This document shows positions 1 through 8,705 of a stretch of DNA of 64,000 nt, piece by piece. The notes under the pieces were generated by a model, which ran no database searches, was not told the DNA's origin, and saw only the letters and a list, made by a program, of their open reading frames with translations. A program made the translations under genes and the position numbers. How positions within the stretch are numbered: position 1 is the first letter of the stretch; every line of letters starts with the position of its first letter. This DNA is from Xanthobacteraceae bacterium (lineage in GTDB: Bacteria; Pseudomonadota; Alphaproteobacteria; Rhizobiales; Xanthobacteraceae): the NCBI GenBank assembly GCA_029239875.1, contig JARBUD010000020.1:1-64000 (forward strand), written 5' to 3'.

Positions 1-112
1 GATCTTCATGGATGCCGGGCAGATCATCGAGATGAACGAGCCGGAGGCGTTCTTCTCCCACCCGCAGCACGAGCGCACCAAGCTCTTCCTCAGCCAGATC
101 CTCGGACACTGA
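1..112 (+). CDS. C-terminal end of an amino-acid ABC transporter ATP-binding protein (partial)
   Basis: Only the last 36 codons are inside the window, in the frame beginning at base 2 and ending with TGA at 110-112. The tail reads MDAGQIIEMN, then EPEAFFSHPQHERTKLFLSQ and ILGH. This is the usual C-terminus of GlnQ/HisP-type ATPases of polar amino-acid importers, after the H-loop. The catalytic motifs lie outside the window. It precedes a ureohydrolase and an ArgE-type deacetylase on the same strand, which suggests an operon importing and degrading an arginine-like or guanidino compound. That link is inference. Confidence 0.75.
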   Translation, partial: IFMDAGQIIEMNEPEAFFSHPQHERTKLFLSQILGH

Positions 113-226
113 CGAGAGCCGGACACCCCTCCTCACGGCCGGGCAGCGCCCACGTACCCGCCAAGGCCGGACCATCGCTCGACATCGCCCATGGCGAACT
201 CGACGCCGACGACAAGGAAAACGCGC

Positions 227-1180
227 ATGCCCCTCACGATCCCGGCCAAGGCCGAGCACACGACCTTCCTCTATTCCGAGCCCTGCGCCGATCTCGATGC
301 GCTCAGCGCGGACATCGCCTATCTCGGCATCCCCTACGGCGAATCCTACACCTTCGGCGAGATCGCTAGCGACCAGAGCCGCGGCGCGCTGGCCATGCGC
401 CGGGCGACCGACCGGATCCTGCGCTCCATCGAGCGCTATGACTTCGACATTGGCGGCCCGCTCTACGACAACAGGGCGATCCGCGCCGTCGACTGCGGCG
501 ATGTCTACGCCGATCCGCGCGAACTGAAGGATCACCTCAAGCGCGCCGAGGACGTCGTGCGCAAGATCGTGGCCTCCGGCGCGATGCCGATCGTTCTGGG
601 CGGCGATCACTCGATCCCGATCCCCGTGATCAAGGCCCTCGACGACCAGGGGCCGGTCACCCTCATCCAGATCGACCAGCACCTCGACTGGCGCGAGGAG
701 ATCAACGGCGTCACGCACGGGCTGTCCAGCCCGATCCGCCGCGCGTCCGAAATGGACCATATCGGCGAGATCTTCCAGATCGGCCTTCACGCCAGCGGCA
801 GCGGGCGCCAGGAAGAGTACGCCGCCGCGAAGGCCTATGGCGCGCATCTCGTCTCCGCCTACGACATCCACGAGCGCGGCATCCAGCACGTGCTCGACAT
901 GATCCCGGATGGCGGCCGCTACTACCTCACGGTCGATCTCGATGCCTTCGAGCCCGGCATCGCGCCGGGCGTGGCGGCTCCCTGCGCGGGCGGCATGACC
1001 TTCATGCAGGCCCGCAGCCTGATCCATGGGCTCGTGAAGAAGGGCCGCGTCCTCGGCATGGACGTAGTGGAGATCACCCCTGCCACCGACGTGAACCAGA
1101 TCACCTGCATCACGGCAGGCCGCCTGATCGTCAATCTCGTCGGCGCGGCGGTGCGGGCCAACTATTTCGAGCCCAGGTAG
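227..1180 (+). CDS. Agmatinase-family ureohydrolase (SpeB-like)
   Basis: This is a binuclear-manganese ureohydrolase that releases urea from a guanidino substrate in the cytoplasm. Metal-site motifs visible are GGDHS (about residues 125-129), DQHLDW (150-155) and a late LTVDLDAFEPGIAPG. The first Asp-x-His-x-Asp has Gln where most agmatinases have Ala (DAHxD), and the last motif has Glu-Pro where DP is common, so the substrate may be a guanidino acid rather than agmatine. I chose ATG 227 because AAGGAAA at 214-220 gives a well-spaced ribosome site; an in-frame ATG at 191 has none. The product is 317 residues, normal for the family. It lies 132 bases before an argE-like gene. Confidence 0.85.
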   Translation: MPLTIPAKAEHTTFLYSEPCADLDALSADIAYLGIPYGESYTFGEIASDQSRGALAMRRATDRILRSIERYDFDIGGPLYDNRAIRAVDCGDVYADPRELKDHLKRAEDVVRKIVASGAMPIVLGGDHSIPIPVIKALDDQGPVTLIQIDQHLDWREEINGVTHGLSSPIRRASEMDHIGEIFQIGLHASGSGRQEEYAAAKAYGAHLVSAYDIHERGIQHVLDMIPDGGRYYLTVDLDAFEPGIAPGVAAPCAGGMTFMQARSLIHGLVKKGRVLGMDVVEITPATDVNQITCITAGRLIVNLVGAAVRANYFEPR

Positions 1181-1312
1181 ACGAACCCAAGCAGAACTGC
1201 CGGGCATCCGGCCGACGAACATGACCGGACGCCGCGCGGAGCACTCCTTCGCGGCGCCCGCGCTTCGGGCCGATAGCCCGCGGCCCTCCAATCCAATGCG
1301 GAGCCTCCCTGA

Positions 1313-2443
1313 ATGAACGTCGTCCAGATCCTCGAACGCCTGGTGAGCTTTCCCTCGGTGGTCGGCACGCCGAATGGCGATGTCGTGGACTGGATCGTGC
1401 GCTATCTGGAGGGCCATTCCGTCAGGGTCCACGTCCTGCCCGGCCCGGAAGGCGACCGCGCCAACCTCTTCGCGACGCTGGGGCCGGAAGACCGGCCCGG
1501 CTACATCGTCTCCGGGCATATGGACGTCGTTCCGGCGCAGGAAGCGGAATGGCGCTCGGACCCCTTCACGCTCCGCGCGGAGGGGGAGAACCTCTACGGG
1601 CGCGGCACGAGCGACATGAAGGGCTTCCTCGCGGCCGTGCTCGCGAGCGTGCCCGCGCTCCGGGCCCGGCGGCTCGACCACCCGATCCACATCGCCTTCT
1701 CCTATGACGAGGAAGCCGGCTGCCGCGGCGTGCCCCATCTGATTTCCCGGCTGCCGGAGCTGTGCGCGCCTCCCCTCGGCGCGATCATCGGCGAGCCGAG
1801 CAACATGCGCGGCGTGCGCGCCCACAAGGGCAAGGCCGCCGCGCGGATCAGCATCGAAGGCCGTGCCGGTCATTCGTCGCGGCCCGATCAGGGGATCAAC
1901 GCGATCCACCTCATGGCGGATGTGCTCTCCAAGGCCGTGGAAACGGCCGGGGCGCTGACCCAGGGCCCGCACGATCCGACCTTCGAGCCGTCCTATTCCT
2001 CGATGCAGGTCGGCACGCTGAAGGGCGGGCAGGCGCTCAACATCATCCCCGATCTGTGCGTCGCAGAAATCGAGGCGCGCGCCATTCCCGGCATCGCGCC
2101 GACCGCGCTGCTCGAGCCGGTGCACGCCATCGTCCGCTCGCTCGCCGCGCGCGGCATCAACGCGACATGGGAGCCGCTGAGCGATTACCCGGCGCTCTCC
2201 CTTCCCCCCGACGCGCCGTTGTCGGCGCTGGTGGAACGGCTCACCGGAGCGCCCTCGCTGGCGGCTGTGAGCTATGGAACGGAAGCCGGGCTCTACCAGA
2301 ATGCGGGCATCCCCTCGATCATATGCGGACCCGGCGACATCGCCCGCGCGCACAAGCCGAACGAGTTCATCCGCACCGAAGAGCTGACTTCGTGCCAGAC
2401 CTTCATCGAGTCACTGGGCGGCCCTCTATCGACCGGGGCTTGA
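1313..2443 (+). CDS. argE: Acetylornithine deacetylase-type M20 peptidase (ArgE)
   Basis: The gene encodes a 376-residue M20 zinc amidohydrolase of the ArgE/DapE group, which removes an N-acyl group from an amino acid such as N-acetylornithine. Zinc-site and catalytic motifs visible are SGHMDVVP (residues 67-74), GRGTSDMKGF (97-106), DEEAGCRG (132-139) and a C-terminal AHKPNEF histidine. The middle segment HKGKAAARISIEGRAGHSS is the start of the dimerisation domain. The ribosome site is GGAGCC at 1300-1305. It follows a ureohydrolase, so the role may be catabolic (a deacylase for a guanidino or ornithine derivative) rather than arginine synthesis. Its stop overlaps the convergent DUF763 remnant by 18 bases. 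Confidence 0.8.
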   Translation: MNVVQILERLVSFPSVVGTPNGDVVDWIVRYLEGHSVRVHVLPGPEGDRANLFATLGPEDRPGYIVSGHMDVVPAQEAEWRSDPFTLRAEGENLYGRGTSDMKGFLAAVLASVPALRARRLDHPIHIAFSYDEEAGCRGVPHLISRLPELCAPPLGAIIGEPSNMRGVRAHKGKAAARISIEGRAGHSSRPDQGINAIHLMADVLSKAVETAGALTQGPHDPTFEPSYSSMQVGTLKGGQALNIIPDLCVAEIEARAIPGIAPTALLEPVHAIVRSLAARGINATWEPLSDYPALSLPPDAPLSALVERLTGAPSLAAVSYGTEAGLYQNAGIPSIICGPGDIARAHKPNEFIRTEELTSCQTFIESLGGPLSTGA

Positions 2444-3199
2444 TACACCCGCGTGGCGGCCGAGGGCGCCGCTGTCCTTGTCAGGTGCCGCACCGGCGGC
2501 GGCCGTCTCTTCTTCCTCGCCGAACACGCTGCGCCCGCCATAGCGTGGCGACAGACGCGTCTCGTCCTCGACGATGTCCTCCCAGCTGCGCCCACCGGCG
2601 AGGCGTTCGAGCTGGCGCGCCTGATCGTCGAGCCGGCGGATGGCGGCGAGTTCCTCGGTCTGGCCAAGCTTCGCCTTGCGCACCGCCGACTTCATGAGGT
2701 CGATGGTCTGGTCGTAGACCTTCACCGGCACCGGGAAGGGGTGTCGGTCCTTGCCGCCATGGGCGTAGGAGAAGCGCGCCGGATCGGAGAAGCGGCAGGG
2801 CGCGCCGTGCACCACCTCTGCCACCATGGCGAGCGCCTCGACGGTGCGGGCGCCGACGCCGGGCACCAGCAGCAGCTCGGCGAAATCCTCCGGCCCGCGG
2901 TCGGCCGCCGCGGCCAGCGCCGCGTGCAGGCGCGGCAGCACGACGTCCTTTGCGCGCACGTCGTGATGCGCCGGCATGACGAGATGCGGCAGCTCCAGCT
3001 GGTCCGGCTTGCGCTCCTTCTTCGCCGGTGCGCCGTCGAGCGCGGCGAATTCGCGGGCGATGCGCTCGGGGCCGAGTGCGCCCAGCAGGTCGAGCTGTCC
3101 GGTGCGGGAGCGTTCGGCGCGGGCATCGGCAAGGTTGACGATCTCGCCCTGGTGCGGCCCGTCCACCGCGGCATGCGGGTCGTCGAGGAAGCTCGTCAA
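2426..3199 (-). pseudogene. DUF763-family protein, 5'-truncated
   Basis: On the minus strand, 257 codons match the C-terminal part of the DUF763 family: [47 protein letters not shown] and YGGRSVFG are all recognisable. A helix-hairpin-helix-like stretch, LLVPGVGARTVEALAMV, is present. Full-length members are about 400-430 residues, so roughly the first 170 are missing. Family similarity stops at LTSFLDD (about 3199), where the sequence switches to plus-strand arginine deiminase. Upstream minus-strand codons continue open but are antisense to arcA and not family-like. The function of DUF763 is unknown. No plausible start codon or ribosome site lies at the break, so I call it a remnant. Confidence 0.75.
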
Positions 3200-4295
3200 G
3201 GAGCACTTCAACTTCTGCAACAAGATGCGGGAGGTCGGCGTCGAGGTGCTCGAGTTCCACGACCTGCTCGCGCGCGTGCTGGAGATCAAGGAAGCCCGCG
3301 ACTGGGTGCTCGACCGCCGCATCACCGCCAACCATGTCGGCTCGGGCATGTTGAAGGAGCTGCGCCACTGGCTCGACGAGATGCCGGCCATGAAGCTCGC
3401 CGAGCACCTCGTCGGCGGCATCGCCCGCTTCGAGCTGCCCTTCGAGCCGCAGGGCATGTTCGGCCGCTATCTGGAGCCGACCGGCTTCGTCATCCCGCCG
3501 GTGCCCAACACCATCTTCACCCGCGACAATTCCTGCTGGATCTATGGCGGGGTGACGGTGAACCCGATGTACTGGCCGGCGCGGCGGCCGGAGACGCTGC
3601 TGGTCACCGCCATCTACAAGTTCCATCCGGAATTCCGGAACGGCGACTTCAAGGTGTGGTGGGGCGATCCGGACGAGGATTTCGGTCCCTCCACGCTGGA
3701 GGGCGGCGACGTGATGCCGGTCGGCAACGGCACCGTCTTCGTCGGCATGGGCGAGCGCACCACGCCACAGGCGGTCGGCCAGCTCGCCCGCGCGCTGTTC
3801 ATAGGCGAGGCGGCGACCCGCGTCGTCGCCTGCCAGATGCCGAAGTCTCGCGCGGCGATGCATCTCGACACGGTGTTCACCATGTGCGACCGCGACCTCG
3901 CCAACGTCTTCCTCGACGTGTGCCAGCAGATCACCTGCTACAGCCTGCGGCCGGGCGACAATGAGGAAGACGTCGACTACACGGTCGAGGATCGCCCCTT
4001 CCTCACCGAGGACGGCACCGGCGTCGCGGCCGAGGCCCTCGGGCTGCAGCACCTGCGGATCGTCACCACCGGCGGCGACAGCTACGAGCAGGAGCGCGAG
4101 CAATGGGACGACGGCAACAACGTCGTCGCCCTCGCGCCCGGCGTGGTGGTCGGCTACGAGCGCAACTCCTACACCAACACCAAGTTGCGCAAGGCCGGGA
4201 TCGAGGTCATCACCATCGAGGGCGATGAACTCGGACGCGGGCGCGGCGGCGGTCACTGCATGACCTGCCCGATCCTGCGGGATCCGATCGAGTAA
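3195..4295 (+). pseudogene. arcA: Arginine deiminase, 5'-truncated
   Basis: The sequence from [20 protein letters not shown] onward is arginine deiminase, which converts arginine to citrulline and ammonia. Catalytic landmarks of the family are intact: FTRDN, LEGGDV (Glu), AMHLDTVF (His, Asp) and the terminal GGGHCMTCP nucleophile Cys. About 60 N-terminal residues, including the usual GVHSE and LLFDD segments, are absent. Immediately 5' of base 3195 the DNA belongs to a DUF763 gene on the other strand. The reading frame stays open upstream by chance, and an internal ATG at 3225 could start a shortened protein, but I see no ribosome site. The gene is probably inactive, unless the junction is an assembly artefact. 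Confidence 0.8.
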
Positions 4296-4311
4296 GCACG
4301 GAGGGTGACAC

Positions 4312-4336
4312 GCCTCGCCGATCCGCTCGGCGAGGC
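4312..4336. terminator. Inverted repeat between convergent genes, probable bidirectional terminator
   Basis: A perfect 10-base inverted repeat, GCCTCGCCGA then TCGGCGAGGC, surrounds a 5-base loop. It lies between the end of the arcA remnant and the stop of the convergent TolB-like gene. There is no long T run on either side, so efficiency is uncertain. Confidence 0.6.
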
Positions 4337-5355
4337 TATGGCGCGGGAAAATCGGGCGGCGACCGGTCGCCCGTGCGCTCGCGCGAACCGAACAGTACGC
4401 CGTGAGGCTGCGCCACGGCGGTGGCGACGCGTGAGGCGATGTCCTCCTCTAGGGTGATGGCGTCCGGCGCGTTCGGGTCGATGTCGTAGACGTCCGACCA
4501 CAGCATGGTGCCGCTGGTGCGGTCGACCAGCCGAGCGGTCACGCGCAGGCGCGAATCGTCGGCCCGCACGCTGCCGTCGAGCAGATAGCGCGCCGCCGGC
4601 CATCGCGCCGGATCGGGCGCGCCCGCGCCCTCGGGAGCGATCACCGTGACCTCGCGGAAGCGCGCGAGATGGGCCATGAGCTCGTCCGAGATCGCCGCGG
4701 CGCGCCGGGCGATGTCCTTGCCGCCGAGATCGGCGAAGGGCAGCACGAGGATGGACGACTGCGTGACGGCGGCACTGGCCGCGGCGTTCTCCGCCCGCTC
4801 GAGGCGCGTGCCGAGCCAGACCAGCGCGAACAGGCAGGCGATCACCGCACCGGTCACGGCCCAGCGCCAGTGCTGCCGGGCGCCATCGGCCGGCGACGCC
4901 GAAGAGGCCGGTGCAGGGAGCGGAACCATCGGCTCGGGCTCGCTGCGCCGGGCGACCTGGGCGCGATAGAAGAAGCGGGGGACATAGGCCCCCTTGGGGA
5001 TGTCGACGCCGATGGCGTCGTCGCGGCCGGTGGCGAGGTAGTAGTGCTCCAGTTCGCGCCGCAGCCGCCCGGCCTCGATGCGCACGACCGGATCGAGCTG
5101 CGGATCGAAGGTCCCGTCGCGCCCGAACACCTCAATGCCGATGGAATAGGCCTTGATGCGGTCCTGCCGGCCTTCCAGCGTCTCCTCGACGACATAGGCT
5201 AGGAAATCGGCGAGACGATTGGAGCGTCTCAGCTCGGGACTGGCGAGGATGCGTTGAAGCTGCCGCTGGACATCGGACGGCCGGACATCAGCGGTGAGCG
5301 GTTCGGCTGACCTGTCAGCATTCCCGCGTGACATGCCTCCAACGAACGCGCTCAT
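4336..5355 (-). CDS. Membrane protein with TolB/FlgO-like N-terminal-type domain
   Basis: The predicted 339-residue protein begins at ATG 5355, chosen because GAGG stands 8 bases upstream; a TTG at 5385 is the only longer option. An N-terminal helical domain contains NRLADFLAYVVEETLEGR and DPVVRIEAGRLRRELEHYY. One transmembrane helix follows (about residues 164-183). The C-terminal part (about 200-315), with SILVLPFADLGG and YLLDGSVRADDSRLRVTARL, resembles the TolB amino-terminal/FlgO-like module. In related rhizobial proteins this architecture usually carries an N-terminal cyclase or DNA-binding domain and C-terminal TPR repeats; both are absent, so it looks like a stand-alone core. Function is unknown. 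Confidence 0.7.
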   Translation of the reverse strand: MSAFVGGMSRGNADRSAEPLTADVRPSDVQRQLQRILASPELRRSNRLADFLAYVVEETLEGRQDRIKAYSIGIEVFGRDGTFDPQLDPVVRIEAGRLRRELEHYYLATGRDDAIGVDIPKGAYVPRFFYRAQVARRSEPEPMVPLPAPASSASPADGARQHWRWAVTGAVIACLFALVWLGTRLERAENAAASAAVTQSSILVLPFADLGGKDIARRAAAISDELMAHLARFREVTVIAPEGAGAPDPARWPAARYLLDGSVRADDSRLRVTARLVDRTSGTMLWSDVYDIDPNAPDAITLEEDIASRVATAVAQPHGVLFGSRERTGDRSPPDFPAP

Positions 5356-5550
5356 TCTACGCCTCGTCACGCTCCAACCTGCCAACTCCCGGCAGGATAG
5401 CGGCGGAGTATGAGATCGAATTGCGCTAGATCAAGCAGCAGCACTGCACGATGAGCTTAGCCGGCGCCATTCCCGCTTTACGGGTCGGGACCTGCCTCGA
5501 CATCGATATTCCCCTGCGGCATTCTCAGGATAGTCACGCATTGGGGGAAG

Positions 5551-6093
5551 ATGATGCGGTGCTTGACGTTCGCCCTCGCGCTGCTGGCGATCGGGAGCCT
5601 GGAGGCATCGGCTCAAGGCGATCCCCCCAAACGACGCTTCGACCTCACATCCGGCATCGTCTTCACCTGCAGCCCCGCGACGGGAATAGCCTGGACCGGC
5701 AAGGCGTGCGACGAACTGACGAGCGAGTTCAGAAAGCGGGCCGAGCTGGCCGGACTGAAGTTCACCAACGTCCTCATCACGGCGGATTTCAAGACGAAGA
5801 GGTTTCCCGTCGCCGGCGGCTTCGACCAGGACAAGGCGATCCGCGTCTTCTGGTTCATGCATGCGCCGTCCGGCCCGGACGGCACGATGAGCGCCAAGCT
5901 GATGAGCAACGTCGTGTTCGAGCCGACGCCGGCCGAGATACCCAATGTCGTTCCGGGACAGCGGATACCGATCAATTTCTACACGCAGTCGGTGACCCTG
6001 GACGCCGGCGCGCGCCACTCGGACGCGCAGCCCTATCTGAAGCAGATCACCGACGCCTTCTTCAAGTCCGGCGAGATGGCGGTGCAGAAATAG
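5551..6093 (+). CDS. Secreted protein of unknown function
   Basis: The 180-residue product starts with a clear signal peptide, MMRCLTFALALLAIGSLEAS, with likely cleavage after ASA near residue 21. The mature part has two cysteines (FTCSP, KACDE) that could form a disulfide, and no recognised catalytic motif. GGGGGA at 5543-5548 is the ribosome site; ATG 5554 is spaced slightly better than 5551. It is divergent from the TolB-like gene and convergent with the mxa operon. I do not recognise the family. Confidence 0.7.
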   Translation: MMRCLTFALALLAIGSLEASAQGDPPKRRFDLTSGIVFTCSPATGIAWTGKACDELTSEFRKRAELAGLKFTNVLITADFKTKRFPVAGGFDQDKAIRVFWFMHAPSGPDGTMSAKLMSNVVFEPTPAEIPNVVPGQRIPINFYTQSVTLDAGARHSDAQPYLKQITDAFFKSGEMAVQK

Positions 6094-6119
6094 CGCGCGC
6101 CGAGTTGCGCAGGCCGCGA

Positions 6120-6145
6120 GAGCGGGCGCCCGCAGGCGTCCGCTC
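6120..6145. terminator. Hairpin at the end of the mxa operon
   Basis: GAGCGGGCGCC and GGCGTCCGCTC form an 11-pair stem with one G-T wobble and a 4-base loop. It lies between the 3' ends of the secreted-protein gene (plus) and the YVTN gene (minus), where a shared terminator is expected. Confidence 0.6.
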
Positions 6146-6199
6146 GCCTTCCGCTTATCCGTCCATTCCTGAGCCGGGCCGCTGCCGCGACGGCGCCGG

Positions 6200-7168
6200 T
6201 CAGTCGCGCGCGGGCGGGACGACCGCCATCATGCGCGGCCCGGCCGCGACCGGCACGCGCCCGTCGCAGGCCGGCGCCGGCTGGAGCAGCCCGACGATGC
6301 ACAGGCTGTCGTCGGCCCAGTTGGCGACGATCAGGCGGTCTCCGGCAATGACGGCCCCTTCCGGGTACTCTCCGACCTTCATCTCGGTGACGATCTTGCG
6401 GGTGGCGCGGTCGAGCAGCGCGACCTTGCCGCTCTGCTGGCTGGTCACCGCGATGCGGGCGCCGTCGGCGGTCACCGCGACGCCATAGGGCATCAGCCCG
6501 ATGCGGATGCGCGCCGTCTCGGTAGCGCTCGCCGTGTCGATGATGGACAGATCGTTGCTCTGCACATTCGCGACGTAGAGCTCCCCGCCGTCGGGCGACA
6601 GCGCCAGGGCGAAGGGGGCCCGGCCCGTGGGAATCGTGGCGGCGCGCTGCATGGTGGCGATGTCGACCACGCTGACCTGGTTGCTCTCGCGGTCGGCGAC
6701 ATAGGCGTACCCGGTGCGCGCGGCGACGACGAGGCCGGCGGGCGACCGGCCGATGGAGGTGCGGCCCGTCTCCCGGCCGGTCGCGGCATCGATGCGGACC
6801 AGCGCATCGGCGCTCCAGTCGCTGACCAGCAGCGCGCGGCCGTCCTCGATCACCGCGATGCCGAAGGGCTCCTTGCCCACGGCAAAGCTCGCCCCGGCGC
6901 GCCGCGCCGCCACGTCGACCGGCGTGACGAGGCCGAGGTCGGGATGAGTGACATAGAGAAGGCGGCCGTCCGACGTCGCCGCGACCGCAGCCGGCACGCG
7001 CGGCAGCCGGATCTCGCCAGCGACACGGCCCGCCTCGGCGTCGACGAGGGAGAGGATGCCCGCCTGCTGCGACACCACCGCCACGAGGACCGGCGTCTCG
7101 CCGGCCAAGGCCGGAACGGCGATCAGCGCGAGAATGGCGATCAGCGGGCCGCGCAGGCTTTCCTTCAC
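6200..7168 (-). CDS. Periplasmic YVTN/YncE-like beta-propeller protein, last gene of the mxa operon
   Basis: The 322-residue protein has a signal peptide (IAILALIAVPALAGE) followed by about seven repeats of the YVTN type, for example DGRLLYVTHPD, RTGYAYVADRESNQVSVVD and GELYVANVQSNDLSIIDT. This indicates a periplasmic seven-bladed propeller. Start is GTG at 7168, overlapping the mxaD stop by four bases (GTGA), so translation is coupled to mxaD. Its position directly after mxaD matches that of mxaE in Methylobacterium, but I cannot confirm that it is mxaE. A scaffold or sensor role in methanol dehydrogenase function is inference. The C-terminal region contains two cysteines (DSLCIVG, PACDG). 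Confidence 0.8.
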   Translation of the reverse strand: MKESLRGPLIAILALIAVPALAGETPVLVAVVSQQAGILSLVDAEAGRVAGEIRLPRVPAAVAATSDGRLLYVTHPDLGLVTPVDVAARRAGASFAVGKEPFGIAVIEDGRALLVSDWSADALVRIDAATGRETGRTSIGRSPAGLVVAARTGYAYVADRESNQVSVVDIATMQRAATIPTGRAPFALALSPDGGELYVANVQSNDLSIIDTASATETARIRIGLMPYGVAVTADGARIAVTSQQSGKVALLDRATRKIVTEMKVGEYPEGAVIAGDRLIVANWADDSLCIVGLLQPAPACDGRVPVAAGPRMMAVVPPARD

Positions 7169-7704
7169 GAGCCGCCTGCCTTGGCCTTCAGCCCTTCAAG
7201 GCCCTGCTTGATGAAATCGGTCATGGCGGCGATCGCCGCCTCGTCGTTCAGTTCGTCGGGCGGGAAGTTGCTGGTGTCGGCGCGGTAGAAGCGCGCGCTC
7301 CAGGCGACCTCGCTGCCGTCACCCGCGGGCTTCACCTCGATGGTGGCGGTGTAGAAGCTGACCGGGAGCGCCTGCGCGTTCTCCTTCAGCAGGCGGTAAG
7401 AGATGCGCTTCGCGCCGGCATCGACCTCGTCGAGCCCCTCGGTGATCTCGCCCTTCTCCAGCGTGAGCACGCGCTCGGCGCCGGCCGCATCGCCACCGGT
7501 GGCGGTCACTTTTGTCACCAGTTTGTGCCACTGGCCGATGCCACCGAAACTGGAGACGAGCTTCCACACCGTGTCGGGCGAGGCCGGGATCGCGAGCGTC
7601 TCGTCCGCCCTCTGCGGCGTCGGTCCGTGCGCGGGCAAGGCCGCCGGGAAGAGAAGCAGGACGAGCGCGATCACCAGGCGTTCAAGCATCATGTTTTCCT
7701 TCAT
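7165..7704 (-). CDS. mxaD: Methanol oxidation protein MxaD (SRPBCC fold)
   Basis: This 179-residue periplasmic protein has a signal peptide ending near LPAHG. The SRPBCC/START-like core is seen in IPASPDTVWKLVSSFGGI, WHKLVTKVTATGG and YTATIEVKPAGDGSEVAW. In Methylobacterium MxaD stimulates electron transfer between methanol dehydrogenase and cytochrome cL. ATG 7704 overlaps the mxaL stop (ATGA); internal ATGs at 7692 and 7689 are alternatives. Gene order after mxaL supports the name. Confidence 0.85.
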   Translation of the reverse strand: MKENMMLERLVIALVLLLFPAALPAHGPTPQRADETLAIPASPDTVWKLVSSFGGIGQWHKLVTKVTATGGDAAGAERVLTLEKGEITEGLDEVDAGAKRISYRLLKENAQALPVSFYTATIEVKPAGDGSEVAWSARFYRADTSNFPPDELNDEAAIAAMTDFIKQGLEGLKAKAGGS

Positions 7705-8705
7705 TGAACGGGAAGCCGGCCGGGGCGCCGGGAGGAGATGGCGCCGAGGCCGAAGAGGACGCCGAGGCAGAACAGCGCCAGCGCCGCCGGCACCGCCGCC
7801 GTGTCGATACGGGTGACCACCGGACGGGCGCGCGTGTCGGCCTCAACCGCGGCAATCAGGCCCGGGGCGCCGTCGAGCGGGGCGAAGCCGAGCCCGGTCT
7901 GGGCGGCGAGCGCACGCAAATGCTCCTCGCGCATGCCGCTGAGATGCTCGGTGCCGGTCGCCGGCTCGCCGCCCCAGGGCGCGTTGCGCGGGTTCCACCC
8001 GGCGCGCGAAGGCGCGTCTTCGGGGGGCGGGCCGGAACGGTTCTCCTGCGGGACGTCCTGCTCGGAATAAAAGCCCACCTCGCGGCCGTCCTGGTCGAAT
8101 TTCGGGATCGGCGAGGGATCGGTGCGGCCGACGCCGACGAGAAGGCCCGCCACCTCGCCCGGCTTGCCGTCGAAGGCCGGCAGCCTTCCGCCCGCCAAGG
8201 GCGGAGCCTCCTGGCCGTCGGTCATGAAGACGAGGTCGGATTTCAGCCCGGCAGCGAGGGCGAGGGCGGCGTGGACGCCACTGGTGACATAGCTGTCACC
8301 CTCCCACGCCATGCGCCAGTCGAGCCCGTCGATGGCGCCGTCGATGGCGGCGAAGTTCTCGCACACCTCGGCCGGCTCGAAGAGCAGGAAGCTGCGCCGT
8401 TCGGTGAAAATGCCGAGGCCGAGGCGCGACTGGCAGGGCAGGCCGGCGAGCAGCGCCCGCGCCGCCTGCTTGGCCGCGGCGAGGCGCGTCTGCGGTGCGC
8501 CACCGGTGGCGTAGTCGCGCACATTCATGCTGCCGGTGACATCGATGACGAGCAGGATGTCGCGCGCCGGCCGGGTGAGCGCGACGCGCGGGGCGAGCAG
8601 CGCGGCGAGCAGTGCGAGGAGCGCCACGAGCAACAGCCAGAAGCGCCAGTCGCGGGCGGGGACGAGCGGGGCGCCCGCCGTCGCCACCCTCGCCACCCTA
8701 TTCAT
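7701..8705 (-). CDS. mxaL: MxaL, von Willebrand factor A protein of methanol dehydrogenase maturation
   Basis: The 334-residue membrane protein has an N-terminal helix (WLLLVALLALLAALLA), a VWA domain with a metal-ion-dependent adhesion site starting LLVIDVTGSMN, and a C-terminal helix (ALALFCLGVLFGLGAI). MxaL is needed in methylotrophs, with MxaA, C and K, for calcium insertion into methanol dehydrogenase. ATG 8705 overlaps the mxaK stop by four bases, which decides against an upstream in-frame start at 8741. Confidence 0.88.
   Translation of the reverse strand: MNRVARVATAGAPLVPARDWRFWLLLVALLALLAALLAPRVALTRPARDILLVIDVTGSMNVRDYATGGAPQTRLAAAKQAARALLAGLPCQSRLGLGIFTERRSFLLFEPAEVCENFAAIDGAIDGLDWRMAWEGDSYVTSGVHAALALAAGLKSDLVFMTDGQEAPPLAGGRLPAFDGKPGEVAGLLVGVGRTDPSPIPKFDQDGREVGFYSEQDVPQENRSGPPPEDAPSRAGWNPRNAPWGGEPATGTEHLSGMREEHLRALAAQTGLGFAPLDGAPGLIAAVEADTRARPVVTRIDTAAVPAALALFCLGVLFGLGAISSRRPGRLPVQ

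Noticed and set aside
2481-4256. A 591-codon minus-strand open frame across the arcA/DUF763 junction
   Set aside because: It matches neither family and reads antisense to arcA and in the wrong frame for DUF763.
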